From CAZIZT01 sp964544085 (GTDB lineage Bacteria; Campylobacterota_A; Desulfurellia; Desulfurellales; Hippeaceae), in the NCBI GenBank assembly GCA_964544085.1, contig CAZIZT010000031.1, positions 1 through 15,847 of the forward strand: a stretch of 15,847 nt of DNA, written 5' to 3'. Both the position numbers and the translations under genes were made by a program. Below the pieces are notes generated by a model. The model saw only the letters and a list, made by a program, of their open reading frames with translations, was not told where the DNA came from and did not search any database. How positions within the stretch are numbered: position 1 is the stretch's first letter; every line of letters starts with the position of its first letter. This document shows positions 1-8,091 of the stretch, piece by piece.

Positions 1-190
1 AGTATTTCCATGCCTTACCAGCTTCCTGACATATTACCCTGGCTATTTCCTCTTCCCTTTCCCTGATCAGCTCAGCACACTTAAGCAGGATGTCACTTCT
101 TTTGTAAGCCGGTATTTTTTTAAACTCCTCGAAGGCCAGGTTATATAAAACAGTATGGGTCTTCAGCCAGAAAGTCTCCGTAGTAGGCAT
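1..190 (-). pseudogene. Aldehyde dehydrogenase-like frame, N-terminally truncated, runs off the left edge
   Basis: The minus-strand frame one base offset from the upstream radical SAM gene stays open to the window edge. From about position 155 leftwards it reads like the early helical region of aldehyde dehydrogenases, with FEEFKKIPAYKRSDILLK followed by an AELIREREEE-type helix and an EAGKAWKY segment. In the family this block normally follows 40-60 residues containing the substrate-tunnel beta hairpin. Here that length is missing. The only in-frame ATG (position 190) lies inside the radical SAM gene and the codons after it do not resemble an ALDH start. The 3' portion is outside the window, so catalytic Cys and Glu cannot be checked. 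It may be a 5'-deleted pseudogene, an assembly junction, or a gene using an unrecognised start. ALDH identity is fairly secure; functionality is doubtful. Confidence 0.55.
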
Positions 191-1175
191 CGGCACGTGC
201 TCTACACCCACCACAAATGCCGATGTATCGGCAGTGGGCGCATTTTTTATTGTATGAGCTAAAGTCGCGTAGTTTTCTGAATATCTCCGATTCGTCCCAG
301 ATTTTCAAAAAACCACCCTCCAGTATATTGCCTGCACTCCTTAAAAAATAGCTACAGGGCTTAACCTCCCCATCATAACCGATAAATGCGATACTCTGAG
401 CAGCAATACAGCCCTTTGCCCCACCCGTAGAGAAACTCAAGGAGCGTCTTTTATAATCGATGTTCTGTCTTCTCGATTCGATATCGCACAGAGCGTAGTA
501 CTCAGGTGCACATGTAGGCCTTACGAATATCTCCTTTTCCTTAAGTTCCATCTCAAAGTGCCACCTGAGTATGCGGTAATAATCATCCCTGCTTATAAGC
601 TCATCAAAAAGCTCTTTAGCTCTGCCGGTGGGCACAATAAGAAACATGTACCATGCCCTTGCTCCCAGAGATTTTGCCAGCCTGTATGTGTTCTCTATGT
701 CGTGCTGATTCCTCTTTGTAAAAGAAGAATTGACAATAAACTCAACGCCTGCGGACTTCAGGTTGCCAGCTGCCCTCACTGTGGCATCGAATGCCCCAGA
801 GACCTTCCTGAAATCATCGTGAACGGACGCGGTAGAGCCATCAAGACTCAACGAGACAATGTCTATATGCTCCCTTATACGCTCAGCAACAGACCTACTA
901 ACAAGGGTACCATTTGTGGCAAGACCAACGCGCATACCCTTCGATCGGATATGATCTGCAATATCAAATAGATCCCTCCTTAAAAGTGGTTCTCCCCCTG
1001 TCAACACAACAACCGGTTTATACCTTGTGGATATCTCATCAATTGTTGAAACAATCTGATCGAATGTAAGCTTTTCCTTCAGATCCATCGAGGCTGTGGT
1101 ACGACAATGGATGCAGTTCAGATTGCATCGTGGTGTTATTTCAAAGGCAAGCCATTTCAACTCAAATCTGTTCAT
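141..1175 (-). CDS. Radical SAM/SPASM protein, NirJ/AhbD-like, substrate unknown
   Basis: A 344-residue radical SAM enzyme. The SAM-binding cluster motif CNLNCIHC lies at residues 17-24, and the GGEP motif at 60-63 contacts the SAM amino group. The C-terminal half has a SPASM-type set of cysteines (222, 230, 256, 274, 312, 315, 321, 324, 342), ending in a CGGCRARA segment, which suggests one or two auxiliary 4Fe-4S clusters. The TCAPEYY segment near 221 and the overall length resemble the NirJ, AhbC and AhbD proteins of heme d1 and alternative heme synthesis. Peptide-modifying SPASM enzymes share much of this architecture, and no other heme gene or precursor peptide is visible here. The ATG overlaps the trkA stop as ATGA, implying translational coupling. 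The family call is firm; the substrate is inference. Confidence 0.88.
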   Translation of the reverse strand: MNRFELKWLAFEITPRCNLNCIHCRTTASMDLKEKLTFDQIVSTIDEISTRYKPVVVLTGGEPLLRRDLFDIADHIRSKGMRVGLATNGTLVSRSVAERIREHIDIVSLSLDGSTASVHDDFRKVSGAFDATVRAAGNLKSAGVEFIVNSSFTKRNQHDIENTYRLAKSLGARAWYMFLIVPTGRAKELFDELISRDDYYRILRWHFEMELKEKEIFVRPTCAPEYYALCDIESRRQNIDYKRRSLSFSTGGAKGCIAAQSIAFIGYDGEVKPCSYFLRSAGNILEGGFLKIWDESEIFRKLRDFSSYNKKCAHCRYIGICGGCRARADAYYGDFLAEDPYCFI

Positions 1176-1819
1176 CTGGAGACCTTCTCCACATCATCGC
1201 GCTTACCTATAACCATCAGGATGTCTGACTCCTGTATCACCTCATCAGGCATGGGATTTATGTCCAAATCGCCGTTTCTTTCTATGCCAATTACATTCAG
1301 GCCAAAACGGTTTCTAATATCCAGCTCCTTTATCGTTTTATTCACAAACATCTTTGGTGCCTTAATCTTGGCAAACACATAGCTCTTACCAGCCGTGAGC
1401 GTCTGTATCATATCGATTCCAGCCAGGCTATTGGCAAGATTGATGCCCATCTCTTTCTCCGGGAATATTACCCGTTTTGCACCTACCTTTGCCAAAACCC
1501 TGCCATGAAGTGGGCTGACGGCTTTTGCATAGATATTCTCTATACCAAATCCATGCAGAATTGTAACAGCCATGATACTCGCCTCAACGTTCTCACCAAT
1601 AGAGACCACAACAGTATCCACATCTGACATGCCAATCTCTTTCAGCGCTTTCTCGTCAAGACAATCAGCCTGATATACATTGTCTATCTCTTCTGAAAGC
1701 TCCTTCACAATTGACTCGTCCTTATCGACACAAATTATCTCCTTATCCAATTCAAGCAGCCGGCGAGCCACGCTTCTACCAAACCTGCCAAGACCAATAA
1801 TGCCGAAAAGCTTGCTCAT
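1172..1819 (-). CDS. trkA: Potassium uptake regulatory subunit (TrkA/KtrA, RCK protein)
   Basis: Cytoplasmic gating subunit that binds nucleotides and controls the TrkH/KtrB potassium channel-like transporter. The 215-residue protein begins with a Rossmann RCK_N domain (about 1-120). It shows the GLGRFG dinucleotide loop at 9-14 and an acidic residue at the end of strand 2 (D32) that usually contacts the adenosine ribose. An RCK_C domain follows (about 137-213). The length matches single-repeat KtrA-type proteins rather than the roughly 450-residue double-repeat TrkA of enterobacteria. Its ATG overlaps the trkH stop as ATGA, and its own stop overlaps the next start the same way, so both subunits should be made from one message. 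Confidence is high. Confidence 0.94.
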   Translation of the reverse strand: MSKLFGIIGLGRFGRSVARRLLELDKEIICVDKDESIVKELSEEIDNVYQADCLDEKALKEIGMSDVDTVVVSIGENVEASIMAVTILHGFGIENIYAKAVSPLHGRVLAKVGAKRVIFPEKEMGINLANSLAGIDMIQTLTAGKSYVFAKIKAPKMFVNKTIKELDIRNRFGLNVIGIERNGDLDINPMPDEVIQESDILMVIGKRDDVEKVSR

Positions 1820-3138
1820 AGGTACACTCTCCCCTCCGGCAATCTATAGTGCCGGGTTCTTCTTTTTTTGAGCAGAGCGATGGAGAAGGTGAACAACCCT
1901 ACCCTGCCTACAAACATAAGCATGATAATAATAAGTTTGCCAATGGTATCAAAGGAAGCTGATAGGCTCAAGTTTGTTTTACTGATTGATAACCCGACAG
2001 TAGAAATTGCTGAAACCACTTCAAAAAGAATACTCAAAAACGGAAATGGCTCAAGATCATTGAGAATAAAGGATACAAGCGCAACAAACGTGAAGGATAA
2101 GGAAAAGACAACAAACGCTCTTCTTATTACATCCTGCGGTATGGTGCGTTTAAAAACTATAGGTTCCTCTTCACCGCGGATATAGGAGAAAATGGAGATA
2201 AAAACAACAAATGCCGTTGTGGTTTTTATACCCCCGCCTGTACCAGAGGGGGATGCTCCTATAAACATGAGAATCACGAATAAAAACAGCGTGGATGAGT
2301 GCATGTAATTCAAATCTATTGTGTTGAAACCGGCGGTTCTCGTTGTTACGCTTTGGAACAGGCTTACCAGCATATCTTTGAGTATGCTATGATTCTCAAG
2401 AATGCCGTTGTGCTCTATAATCATCATAAGCAACGCGGGCACCACTATTAGAAACAGGGTAACACTGATAACGATACGCGTATGTAGCGAAATACGCTTT
2501 ACCCTACCTGTAATAAACAGAATTAACTCATCTATAACAAGAAAGCCTATACCACCAAGAACAATCAGTGTAATCACAGTGGCGTTGAGAAGAACATTGT
2601 ACTTATAGCCCACAAAAGATGTTGGAAATAGCGAAAAACCTGCATTGTTGAATGCGCTTACAGCATGAAAAATGCCGTAGTAAATGCTCCCAGCACCAAA
2701 TCTTTTTGCAAACACAAGGGTTAGCAGGATGGCCCCTACCACCTCGCATATAAACACAAAGAGAAGTATCCTCTTAAAAAAACCAACAAGATCATGCATG
2801 GTGGGATAGCTGAAGGATTCCTTCAGTGCAAGCTTATCATCAAACGAAAGGCTCCCCTTGAGACTCAACAACAAAAGGGATGTTAAGCTCATATAACCCA
2901 GGCCACCAATCTGTATAAGGGCCAGGATCACAAGTTGACCAAAGATACTCAAATGTGTAAGAGAAACAACGGATAAACCGGTAACACAGACAGCCGAAGT
3001 CGACATAAACAGTGCATCAACAAAACGGAGCGAACCGCCTTTGGTGGCAAAAGGCAGAAGCAGTAATGCTGTCCCGGTTAATATAATGGTTAAAAAACCA
3101 AGAAGTATGGTTTTTAACGGGTCTTTATGATGGGTCAT
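1816..3138 (-). CDS. trkH: Potassium uptake membrane subunit (TrkH/KtrB family)
   Basis: Integral membrane potassium translocating subunit built from four M1-pore-M2 repeats. Numbered from the ATG at 3138, the four selectivity-filter glycines are seen at about 54 (VCVTGLS), 167 (NNAGFS), 270 (RTAGFN) and 382 (STVGLS). A glycine-rich gate-loop segment (SGTGGGIKTTT) lies near 298-308. The size of about 440 residues fits KtrB better than E. coli TrkH. A TTG five codons upstream (3153) is an alternative start. The ATG is preferred because MTHHKDPLK looks like a normal cytoplasmic lead into the first membrane helix, although neither start has an ideally spaced Shine-Dalgarno. The gene overlaps the end of the glycosyltransferase gene by 14 bases and is followed directly by trkA. 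Confidence 0.94.
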   Translation of the reverse strand: MTHHKDPLKTILLGFLTIILTGTALLLLPFATKGGSLRFVDALFMSTSAVCVTGLSVVSLTHLSIFGQLVILALIQIGGLGYMSLTSLLLLSLKGSLSFDDKLALKESFSYPTMHDLVGFFKRILLFVFICEVVGAILLTLVFAKRFGAGSIYYGIFHAVSAFNNAGFSLFPTSFVGYKYNVLLNATVITLIVLGGIGFLVIDELILFITGRVKRISLHTRIVISVTLFLIVVPALLMMIIEHNGILENHSILKDMLVSLFQSVTTRTAGFNTIDLNYMHSSTLFLFVILMFIGASPSGTGGGIKTTTAFVVFISIFSYIRGEEEPIVFKRTIPQDVIRRAFVVFSLSFTFVALVSFILNDLEPFPFLSILFEVVSAISTVGLSISKTNLSLSASFDTIGKLIIIMLMFVGRVGLFTFSIALLKKRRTRHYRLPEGRVYL

Positions 3139-4075
3139 CGAAATTAATTGCAACCTTCACATTGTAGATCTTCTTGTTCTGGCTCTCATAATAGATACGC
3201 GTCAGAAACTCGCTCAAAATACCTATGCCACCGAGATTTATGCCTGTTAGAATGAGCAGGACACCCATCAACAGCAGTGGCCTGTTTCCTATGTTAACAC
3301 CAAAGACAATCTTCTCGAAGGCAAGATACGCATCAATTGCGAAACCCGCAAAAAACAACAAAAAACCAGCAATACCAAAGAAGTGTATAGGCCTTGTCAT
3401 GAATTTCTGCATGAAGTACATCAACACCAGATCCACAATAACCCTGAATGTACGTGAAAGATTGTACTTGCTTTTGCCAAACTGTCTTTTGTGATGCCTA
3501 ACAGGTATCTCTGTTATGTTTGCACCGTATATATGCGCAAGCACCGGTATAAAGCGGTGCAACTCCCCGTACAGGTGAAGGTTCTTGGCCACATCACTTC
3601 TATAGGCTTTCAGAGAGCAACCATAATCATGCAATCTGACACCGGTTATTTTTCCTATGAGCCAGTTGGCTATCCGCGACAGGAATACGCGCTTGAACTC
3701 ATCCTGCCTCTGTTTGCGCCATCCGCTCACCACATCGTATCCCTCGTTCAGCTTCTCTATTAGCCTGGGGATATCCTCCGGATCGTTTTGCAGATCACCA
3801 TCCATACTTACGATAACATCGCCCGTTGCGTAGTCAAAACCGCAAGCCATCGCTGCCGTTTGTCCAAAGTTCCTTCTGAATCTTATGACCTTAAGTTTCT
3901 TATCTTTGGCTGCAAGCCTTTCAAGTATGTCAAAGGTACCATCATTGCTTCCATCATCAACGAAAATGATCTCATAATCATAGCCATTCTTTTCCATCAC
4001 ATCGCGTATCTTGCCGTAAAGTATGCCCACATTCTCCTTCTCATTGTAAACAGGAACAACAACGGATACTTTCAT
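3125..4075 (-). CDS. Family 2 glycosyltransferase, DPM1/GtrB/ArnC-like, polyprenyl-phosphate sugar transferase
   Basis: A 316-residue GT-A fold enzyme that probably moves a sugar from a nucleotide donor to undecaprenyl phosphate at the inner face of the membrane. It has the N-terminal VSVVVPVYNE strand, VDDGS at 39-43, and the metal-binding MDGDLQ around 91-96. Later come a conserved HDYGCSLKAYR block at 149-159 and the RQFGKSKY segment near 197-204, both typical of the DPM1-like subgroup. Two predicted membrane helices lie at about 229-252 and 263-288, the GtrB/ArnC arrangement. The ATG overlaps the rpe stop as ATGA. No flippase or O-antigen gene is adjacent, so the sugar (for example glucose or an aminopentose) cannot be assigned. 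Confidence 0.9.
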   Translation of the reverse strand: MKVSVVVPVYNEKENVGILYGKIRDVMEKNGYDYEIIFVDDGSNDGTFDILERLAAKDKKLKVIRFRRNFGQTAAMACGFDYATGDVIVSMDGDLQNDPEDIPRLIEKLNEGYDVVSGWRKQRQDEFKRVFLSRIANWLIGKITGVRLHDYGCSLKAYRSDVAKNLHLYGELHRFIPVLAHIYGANITEIPVRHHKRQFGKSKYNLSRTFRVIVDLVLMYFMQKFMTRPIHFFGIAGFLLFFAGFAIDAYLAFEKIVFGVNIGNRPLLLMGVLLILTGINLGGIGILSEFLTRIYYESQNKKIYNVKVAINFDDPS

Positions 4076-4734
4076 AAGGCTCCCCTTATTGCTGCAATCG
4101 CTTTAGAGTAATCATCCGTGCCGAATATTGCACTACCAGCAACAAGCACATCGGCACCAAGTTGTGCCAGTCTCCTTGCGTTAGACGGATTGACCCCGCC
4201 ATCTATCTCTATAAGGTACTCTATCCCCTCTTTTCTTCTCAAAGTATCGAGAAATTCCACCTTCCTTTCGATGGACGGTATGTAGGTCTGACCACCAAAT
4301 CCAGGGTTAACACTCATAACAAGCACCATATCGAGCAAATCAAGCACACACTCCACAACCTGTGGGTGTGTAGCCGGGTTTAACGAAACAGCTGCCTTGG
4401 CGCCACAACTCTTTATCGTTTGCAGTACCTTATGAAGATGCACTGTTGCCTCAACATGGACAGTCAGATAATCGGCGCCTGCATCTATGTAGCGCTCAAC
4501 CCATCTCTCAGGGGAGTCTATCATGAGATGCACATCGAGAGGCAGATCAGTAATAGCTCTTATCTGTTTAACTATAAAGGCTCCTATGGTCATATTGTCC
4601 ACAAAATGGCCATCCATCACGTCTATGTGCAACCAATCAGCACCAGCCTCCTTGACAGCCGCTATTTCATCGGCAAGCCTTGTGAAATCAGCTGCCAGCA
4701 GGGAGGGTGCTATTAGAATCCTCCTTTTGCTCAA
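4072..4734 (-). CDS. rpe: Ribulose-phosphate 3-epimerase
   Basis: Interconverts D-ribulose 5-phosphate and D-xylulose 5-phosphate in the pentose phosphate and related cycles. The 220-residue TIM barrel matches the usual family length. Visible are the IAPSLLAADF start, the metal and substrate motif HIDVMDGHF (H36, D38), DVHLMI (H69), SVNPGFGGQ at 141-149, and EIDGGVN with the second catalytic Asp at 178. The start codon is TTG at 4734. It is supported by a purine-rich GAGGTGAGGAGAG stretch directly upstream and by the close fit of the N terminus to the family. The first 47 bases overlap the 3' end of the CorC-like gene, and the stop overlaps the glycosyltransferase ATG. Confidence is high. Confidence 0.95.
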   Translation of the reverse strand: MSKRRILIAPSLLAADFTRLADEIAAVKEAGADWLHIDVMDGHFVDNMTIGAFIVKQIRAITDLPLDVHLMIDSPERWVERYIDAGADYLTVHVEATVHLHKVLQTIKSCGAKAAVSLNPATHPQVVECVLDLLDMVLVMSVNPGFGGQTYIPSIERKVEFLDTLRRKEGIEYLIEIDGGVNPSNARRLAQLGADVLVAGSAIFGTDDYSKAIAAIRGAL

Positions 4735-5986
4735 CTCTCCTCACCTCTACTTTGAGTATTTTATTTCCGCGCGTCTTGACCACACGTATCTTAAACTTAC
4801 CAAGAAAATCGAATTCGTCACCCTCTGATGGGATTTTATCAGCAAGGTCGTACACAAGACCCGCCACCGTCTCATAATCATTCATATCTTCGTTTTTTTC
4901 AATACCGAGTTTCTCGCAGAAATCGTCCAGATCCATACCTGCATTGATCAGGTAAGTGTTCTCGTCAACCTTAACAAAATCGTCTTCTTCAGCAGTGTCG
5001 TACTCGTCTCTTATTTCACCGACTATCTCCTCGAGTATGTCCTCCATGGTTACAAGCCCCGCAACACCGCCATACTCGTCTATAACTATTGCAAGGTGCA
5101 CTCGCCTTATTTGAAACTCCTTGAACAGGTCGTAAATATTCTTTGTTTCTGGCACGAAAAACGCTTCCCTCAGCAGCTTCCTTATTTTCAATCCATTTGT
5201 ATCCCGCTTTATGTAACGGATAAGGTCCTTGATGTACAATATACCAACGATATGATCCAGATTGTTTTCGTAAACGGGGATTCTTGAGTACTCATGCTCA
5301 TCTATCACCTTCAGCACATCATCTATAGTCGCATCCACCGGTAGAGCTACCATCTCCGTTCTTGGTACCATAATCTCCCTGACAGTGATATCCTTGATAT
5401 CAAGGATATTGTGCATCATCTCCCGTGTATCATCCTCAAGTATACCCTCTCTTTCTCCAACATTGATAAGAAACTCAAGCTCCTCTTCGGTTATTAACGG
5501 CTGTTCCTTATCCAGCTCGCCACCTGCAACCTTTATAACGCCTTTCACGAACATGTTTATCACATACGTAAAAGGATAGAGCAGATAGTAGATCACAACA
5601 AGAGGCCTGATGAAGATCACAGAGAGTTTTTCGGCGTTATGCTTGGCAAATGTCTTTGGTGTTATCTCTCCAAAAAACAGGATGGTTATTGTCATAACGG
5701 CTGTTGTGGATGCAATCTGCGCCGAACCAGAAAGCCTTTCAGCCACACTACCTGCAAGTACCGAAGCAAAGATGTTTGCCACATTATTGCCGATGAGTAT
5801 TGTGTTTAGCATCTTATTGGGATGCTTCATCCATATAGTGAAGTACCTTGCATTCCTTGGGCTACTGTGTATTAGCTGTACCACCTTCAGTTTACTCAAA
5901 GATGTCAGAGCCGTTTCAGAGGATGAAAAAAAGGCTGAAACGATAAGTGACAGGATAATCAATGAGATCTCAACATTTAGACTCAA
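4688..5986 (-). CDS. CNNM/CorC-type membrane protein with tandem CBS domains
   Basis: A 432-residue inner-membrane protein of the CNNM transmembrane (DUF21), CBS-CBS, CorC/HlyC C-terminal architecture. Related proteins such as CorB, YfjD and TlyC-like proteins are linked to magnesium efflux or divalent cation homeostasis. The N-terminal DUF21 region (about 1-155) contains three or four hydrophobic segments, the SSSETAL motif at 21-27 and the FFGEITPK motif at 104-111. The CBS pair spans about 205-325 (IMVPRTEM and VIDEYGGVAGL are its landmarks). The CorC_HlyC domain occupies about 335-418. Translation appears to start at TTG (5986), placed eight bases after a perfect AAGGAGG Shine-Dalgarno that sits at the thiL stop. 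Haemolysin annotations for this family are historical. The ion transported is not determinable from sequence. Confidence 0.92.
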   Translation of the reverse strand: MSLNVEISLIILSLIVSAFFSSSETALTSLSKLKVVQLIHSSPRNARYFTIWMKHPNKMLNTILIGNNVANIFASVLAGSVAERLSGSAQIASTTAVMTITILFFGEITPKTFAKHNAEKLSVIFIRPLVVIYYLLYPFTYVINMFVKGVIKVAGGELDKEQPLITEEELEFLINVGEREGILEDDTREMMHNILDIKDITVREIMVPRTEMVALPVDATIDDVLKVIDEHEYSRIPVYENNLDHIVGILYIKDLIRYIKRDTNGLKIRKLLREAFFVPETKNIYDLFKEFQIRRVHLAIVIDEYGGVAGLVTMEDILEEIVGEIRDEYDTAEEDDFVKVDENTYLINAGMDLDDFCEKLGIEKNEDMNDYETVAGLVYDLADKIPSEGDEFDFLGKFKIRVVKTRGNKILKVEVRRVEQKEDSNSTLPAGS

Positions 5987-5999
5987 CGCTCAAGCCTCC

Positions 6000-6926
6000 T
6001 TAGAAATGGGTAAAGCCCGAAGGAGAAACACGGATGCGTTCACCGGCTTTGACCAAAAACATCCCTTCCTCCTCTATCATAACACCAATTCTGGTTATGC
6101 CAGGCATCCTATCAAGCCTGTCTCTGTTAGAGGGATCGGCAGTGAATAGCAATTCATAATCCTCACCCGCGGAAAGCATGCTATGTTCATCAAGGAGATC
6201 ACATTCACAAAATGGTATTTGGTCCATGAAGAGCTCAGCTCCTGCCGAACTTGAACGGCAGATATGCCAGCAATCCTGAAGCAAACCATCACTCACATCT
6301 ATCATGGCAGTAGCCACATCCTTAACGGCAAGTGCCTCCTTCAATCTTGGTACAGGATCAAGGTGAGCGATCTTGAGCTGATCGTATCCATCAAGATTAC
6401 GGATGATTGCCTCCAGTCCACAGCCTGAACAACCTATTCTGCCGGTCACGTATATATCATCGCCGGGAGAAGCCCCGCTTCGTTTCAGGGAAGAACCAGG
6501 CTGATTTAAGCCAATCATCGTTACAGACAAAACAAGCTCCCCTGCAGCCACAGTGTCTCCACCAAGCAACAGCACCCCAAACTCATTTGCTCTTCCTGTA
6601 ATACCGTCAATAATTCCTCTGATGTAATCAAGCGAGGCGTCTGGCCTTATCGAAAGCGAGAGAAACATCCAGCGCGGAACACCTCCCATTGCCGCTATAT
6701 CGCTTATGTTCACAGATACAGCCTTTCTGCCCAACAACATAGGGTTTGTTCCAGATAAAAAGTGCACCCCTTCCACCATGGTATCCACCGTTACAAGAAG
6801 CTCCTGATTGTCAAATCCTATTATTGCACAGTCGTCACCAATCCCGGTTAACTCCTCAGGTATGCGCTGCTTCGAACGTATAAATTCAATCAAGCCGAAT
6901 TCGCCTATGTCAGACAGAGTGCTCAT
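6000..6926 (-). CDS. thiL: Thiamine-monophosphate kinase
   Basis: Phosphorylates thiamine monophosphate with ATP to give thiamine pyrophosphate, the last step of de novo cofactor synthesis. The 308-residue protein is of ordinary family length and belongs to the PurM/AIRS ATP-binding superfamily. Seen in order: GIGDDCA at 28-34, VDTMVEGVHF at 47-56, NISDIAAMGG at 73-82 and LGGDT at 121-125 (acidic residues that bind Mg-ATP), then DVSDGL at 210-215 and GEDYELLF at 254-261. The ATG overlaps the rarA stop as ATGA. No other thiamine synthesis gene is nearby, so the gene appears carried along in a mixed operon. Confidence is high. Confidence 0.96.
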   Translation of the reverse strand: MSTLSDIGEFGLIEFIRSKQRIPEELTGIGDDCAIIGFDNQELLVTVDTMVEGVHFLSGTNPMLLGRKAVSVNISDIAAMGGVPRWMFLSLSIRPDASLDYIRGIIDGITGRANEFGVLLLGGDTVAAGELVLSVTMIGLNQPGSSLKRSGASPGDDIYVTGRIGCSGCGLEAIIRNLDGYDQLKIAHLDPVPRLKEALAVKDVATAMIDVSDGLLQDCWHICRSSSAGAELFMDQIPFCECDLLDEHSMLSAGEDYELLFTADPSNRDRLDRMPGITRIGVMIEEEGMFLVKAGERIRVSPSGFTHF

Positions 6927-8050
6927 ACCATGTCATTTTCCTTCCTGACAAAGTATTTCACCGGTTTTTGCAGATAACTCTGTTTGACATAGGCGCCCTT
7001 GAAGTTGTGAGGATAAAGATAGGGCTTCTTTGGGTGCAGTTTTAGGTGATCGGGAACATCCATGATAAGTCCCTTCTCCACATCACTGAGTGCTCTTTTT
7101 ATAGCAATATAGCTTGAGTTGGACTTTTTTGCAAGGGATAGATAGATAACGCAATGAGCAAGGTTTATTGCACACTCGGGAAGACCTATCTCCTTGACCA
7201 CACCAAGTGTCGCATACGCAAGAGCAAGCGCATCCTTATCTGCAAGCCCTATATCCTCGCTGGCAAAAATACAGATACGCCTTGCTATGAACTCAGGATC
7301 CTCTCCAGCTTTTAACAGCCGGGCAAGGTAGTATATGGCTGCATCCGGATCGCTACCGCGCATGCTTTTTATAAACGCGCTGATTAGATCATGTCGCTCT
7401 GTTTGATTTACAAAACCACCATCGATTGCAAAAAGTTGCCGTGCAAGGCGTGCATCAATTCTACCGTTGGGAGCATACCTGATAACATTGATTATTCTGC
7501 GGGCATCACCGTTTCCATAGTTTGCAAGGAACTCAAGCGCATCATCCGTAACCTCAATACCAAAACACCCGGCTGCCCTCTGTGCTATTATCTTCAGCTC
7601 CTCTGGGAGCAATTGTTTAAATTGATAGACAAAGCAACGTGATCGCAACGCCTTGTTCAGCTTAAAGTAGGGATTGTGGGTGGAAGTACCAACAAGAACG
7701 ATATCCCCCCTCTCAAGGTATCCCAGCAAAAAATCCTGCTTTGCTATGTCAAAACGGTGAATCTCGTCAATCACGACAAGAACGGGTACCTCTTCAACAG
7801 CGATCCGGAGATCTTTTATGCCCGCCGTGGTGGCATTGAGATGAACGTACTTAAGCGCGTGCCTCTTTGCAAGCAGCTTCGCATAACTTGTCTTTCCTGT
7901 ACCCGGCGGACCGTAAAGAATAAGTGAAGGTGGTGAATTCTCAGAATGGTAGAACAGATACAGCGGTTTACCCTTGGCAAACAGATGCTTCTGGCCAACA
8001 AGATCCTCAAACCGCTGCGGTTCTATACATTCGCCAGAATTCCTATCCAT
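6923..8050 (-). CDS. rarA: Replication-associated recombination protein RarA/MgsA (clamp-loader-like AAA+ ATPase)
   Basis: A cytoplasmic AAA+ ATPase related to clamp loader subunits and eukaryotic WRNIP1. It acts at stalled replication forks. The Walker A loop GPPGTGKTS is at residues 47-55, Walker B VVIDEIHRF at 92-100 (D95, E96), sensor 1 near N126, and an arginine-finger-like SRC at 137-139. The C-terminal half carries the MgsA tetramerisation region with an EDIGLAD segment and the conserved YPHNF motif before the end. At 375 residues it is shorter than the roughly 430-450 of E. coli RarA, with compact ends. The ATG at 8050 lies 41 bp after the HD-GYP stop. A GGTGG element nine bases upstream could serve as ribosome binding site. 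Confidence is high for the family. Confidence 0.94.
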   Translation of the reverse strand: MDRNSGECIEPQRFEDLVGQKHLFAKGKPLYLFYHSENSPPSLILYGPPGTGKTSYAKLLAKRHALKYVHLNATTAGIKDLRIAVEEVPVLVVIDEIHRFDIAKQDFLLGYLERGDIVLVGTSTHNPYFKLNKALRSRCFVYQFKQLLPEELKIIAQRAAGCFGIEVTDDALEFLANYGNGDARRIINVIRYAPNGRIDARLARQLFAIDGGFVNQTERHDLISAFIKSMRGSDPDAAIYYLARLLKAGEDPEFIARRICIFASEDIGLADKDALALAYATLGVVKEIGLPECAINLAHCVIYLSLAKKSNSSYIAIKRALSDVEKGLIMDVPDHLKLHPKKPYLYPHNFKGAYVKQSYLQKPVKYFVRKENDMV

Positions 8051-8091
8051 AGAAACATACCACCCGGTATTATTTTCATGTAGAAATGATA

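Noticed and set aside
558..971. 137-codon plus-strand open frame
   Set aside because: It is antisense to the well-supported radical SAM gene, is rich in Cys and Pro with no domain pattern, and has no promoter or ribosome binding site.
3139..3153. TTG at 3153 as the trkH start
   Set aside because: It adds five residues with no family support, and the GAAGG element touches the TTG with no spacing. The ATG at 3138 fits orthologues better, though not decisively.
5610..6149. 179-codon plus-strand open frame
   Set aside because: It spans the corC-thiL junction on the opposite strand and has no recognisable protein features. It is a shadow frame.
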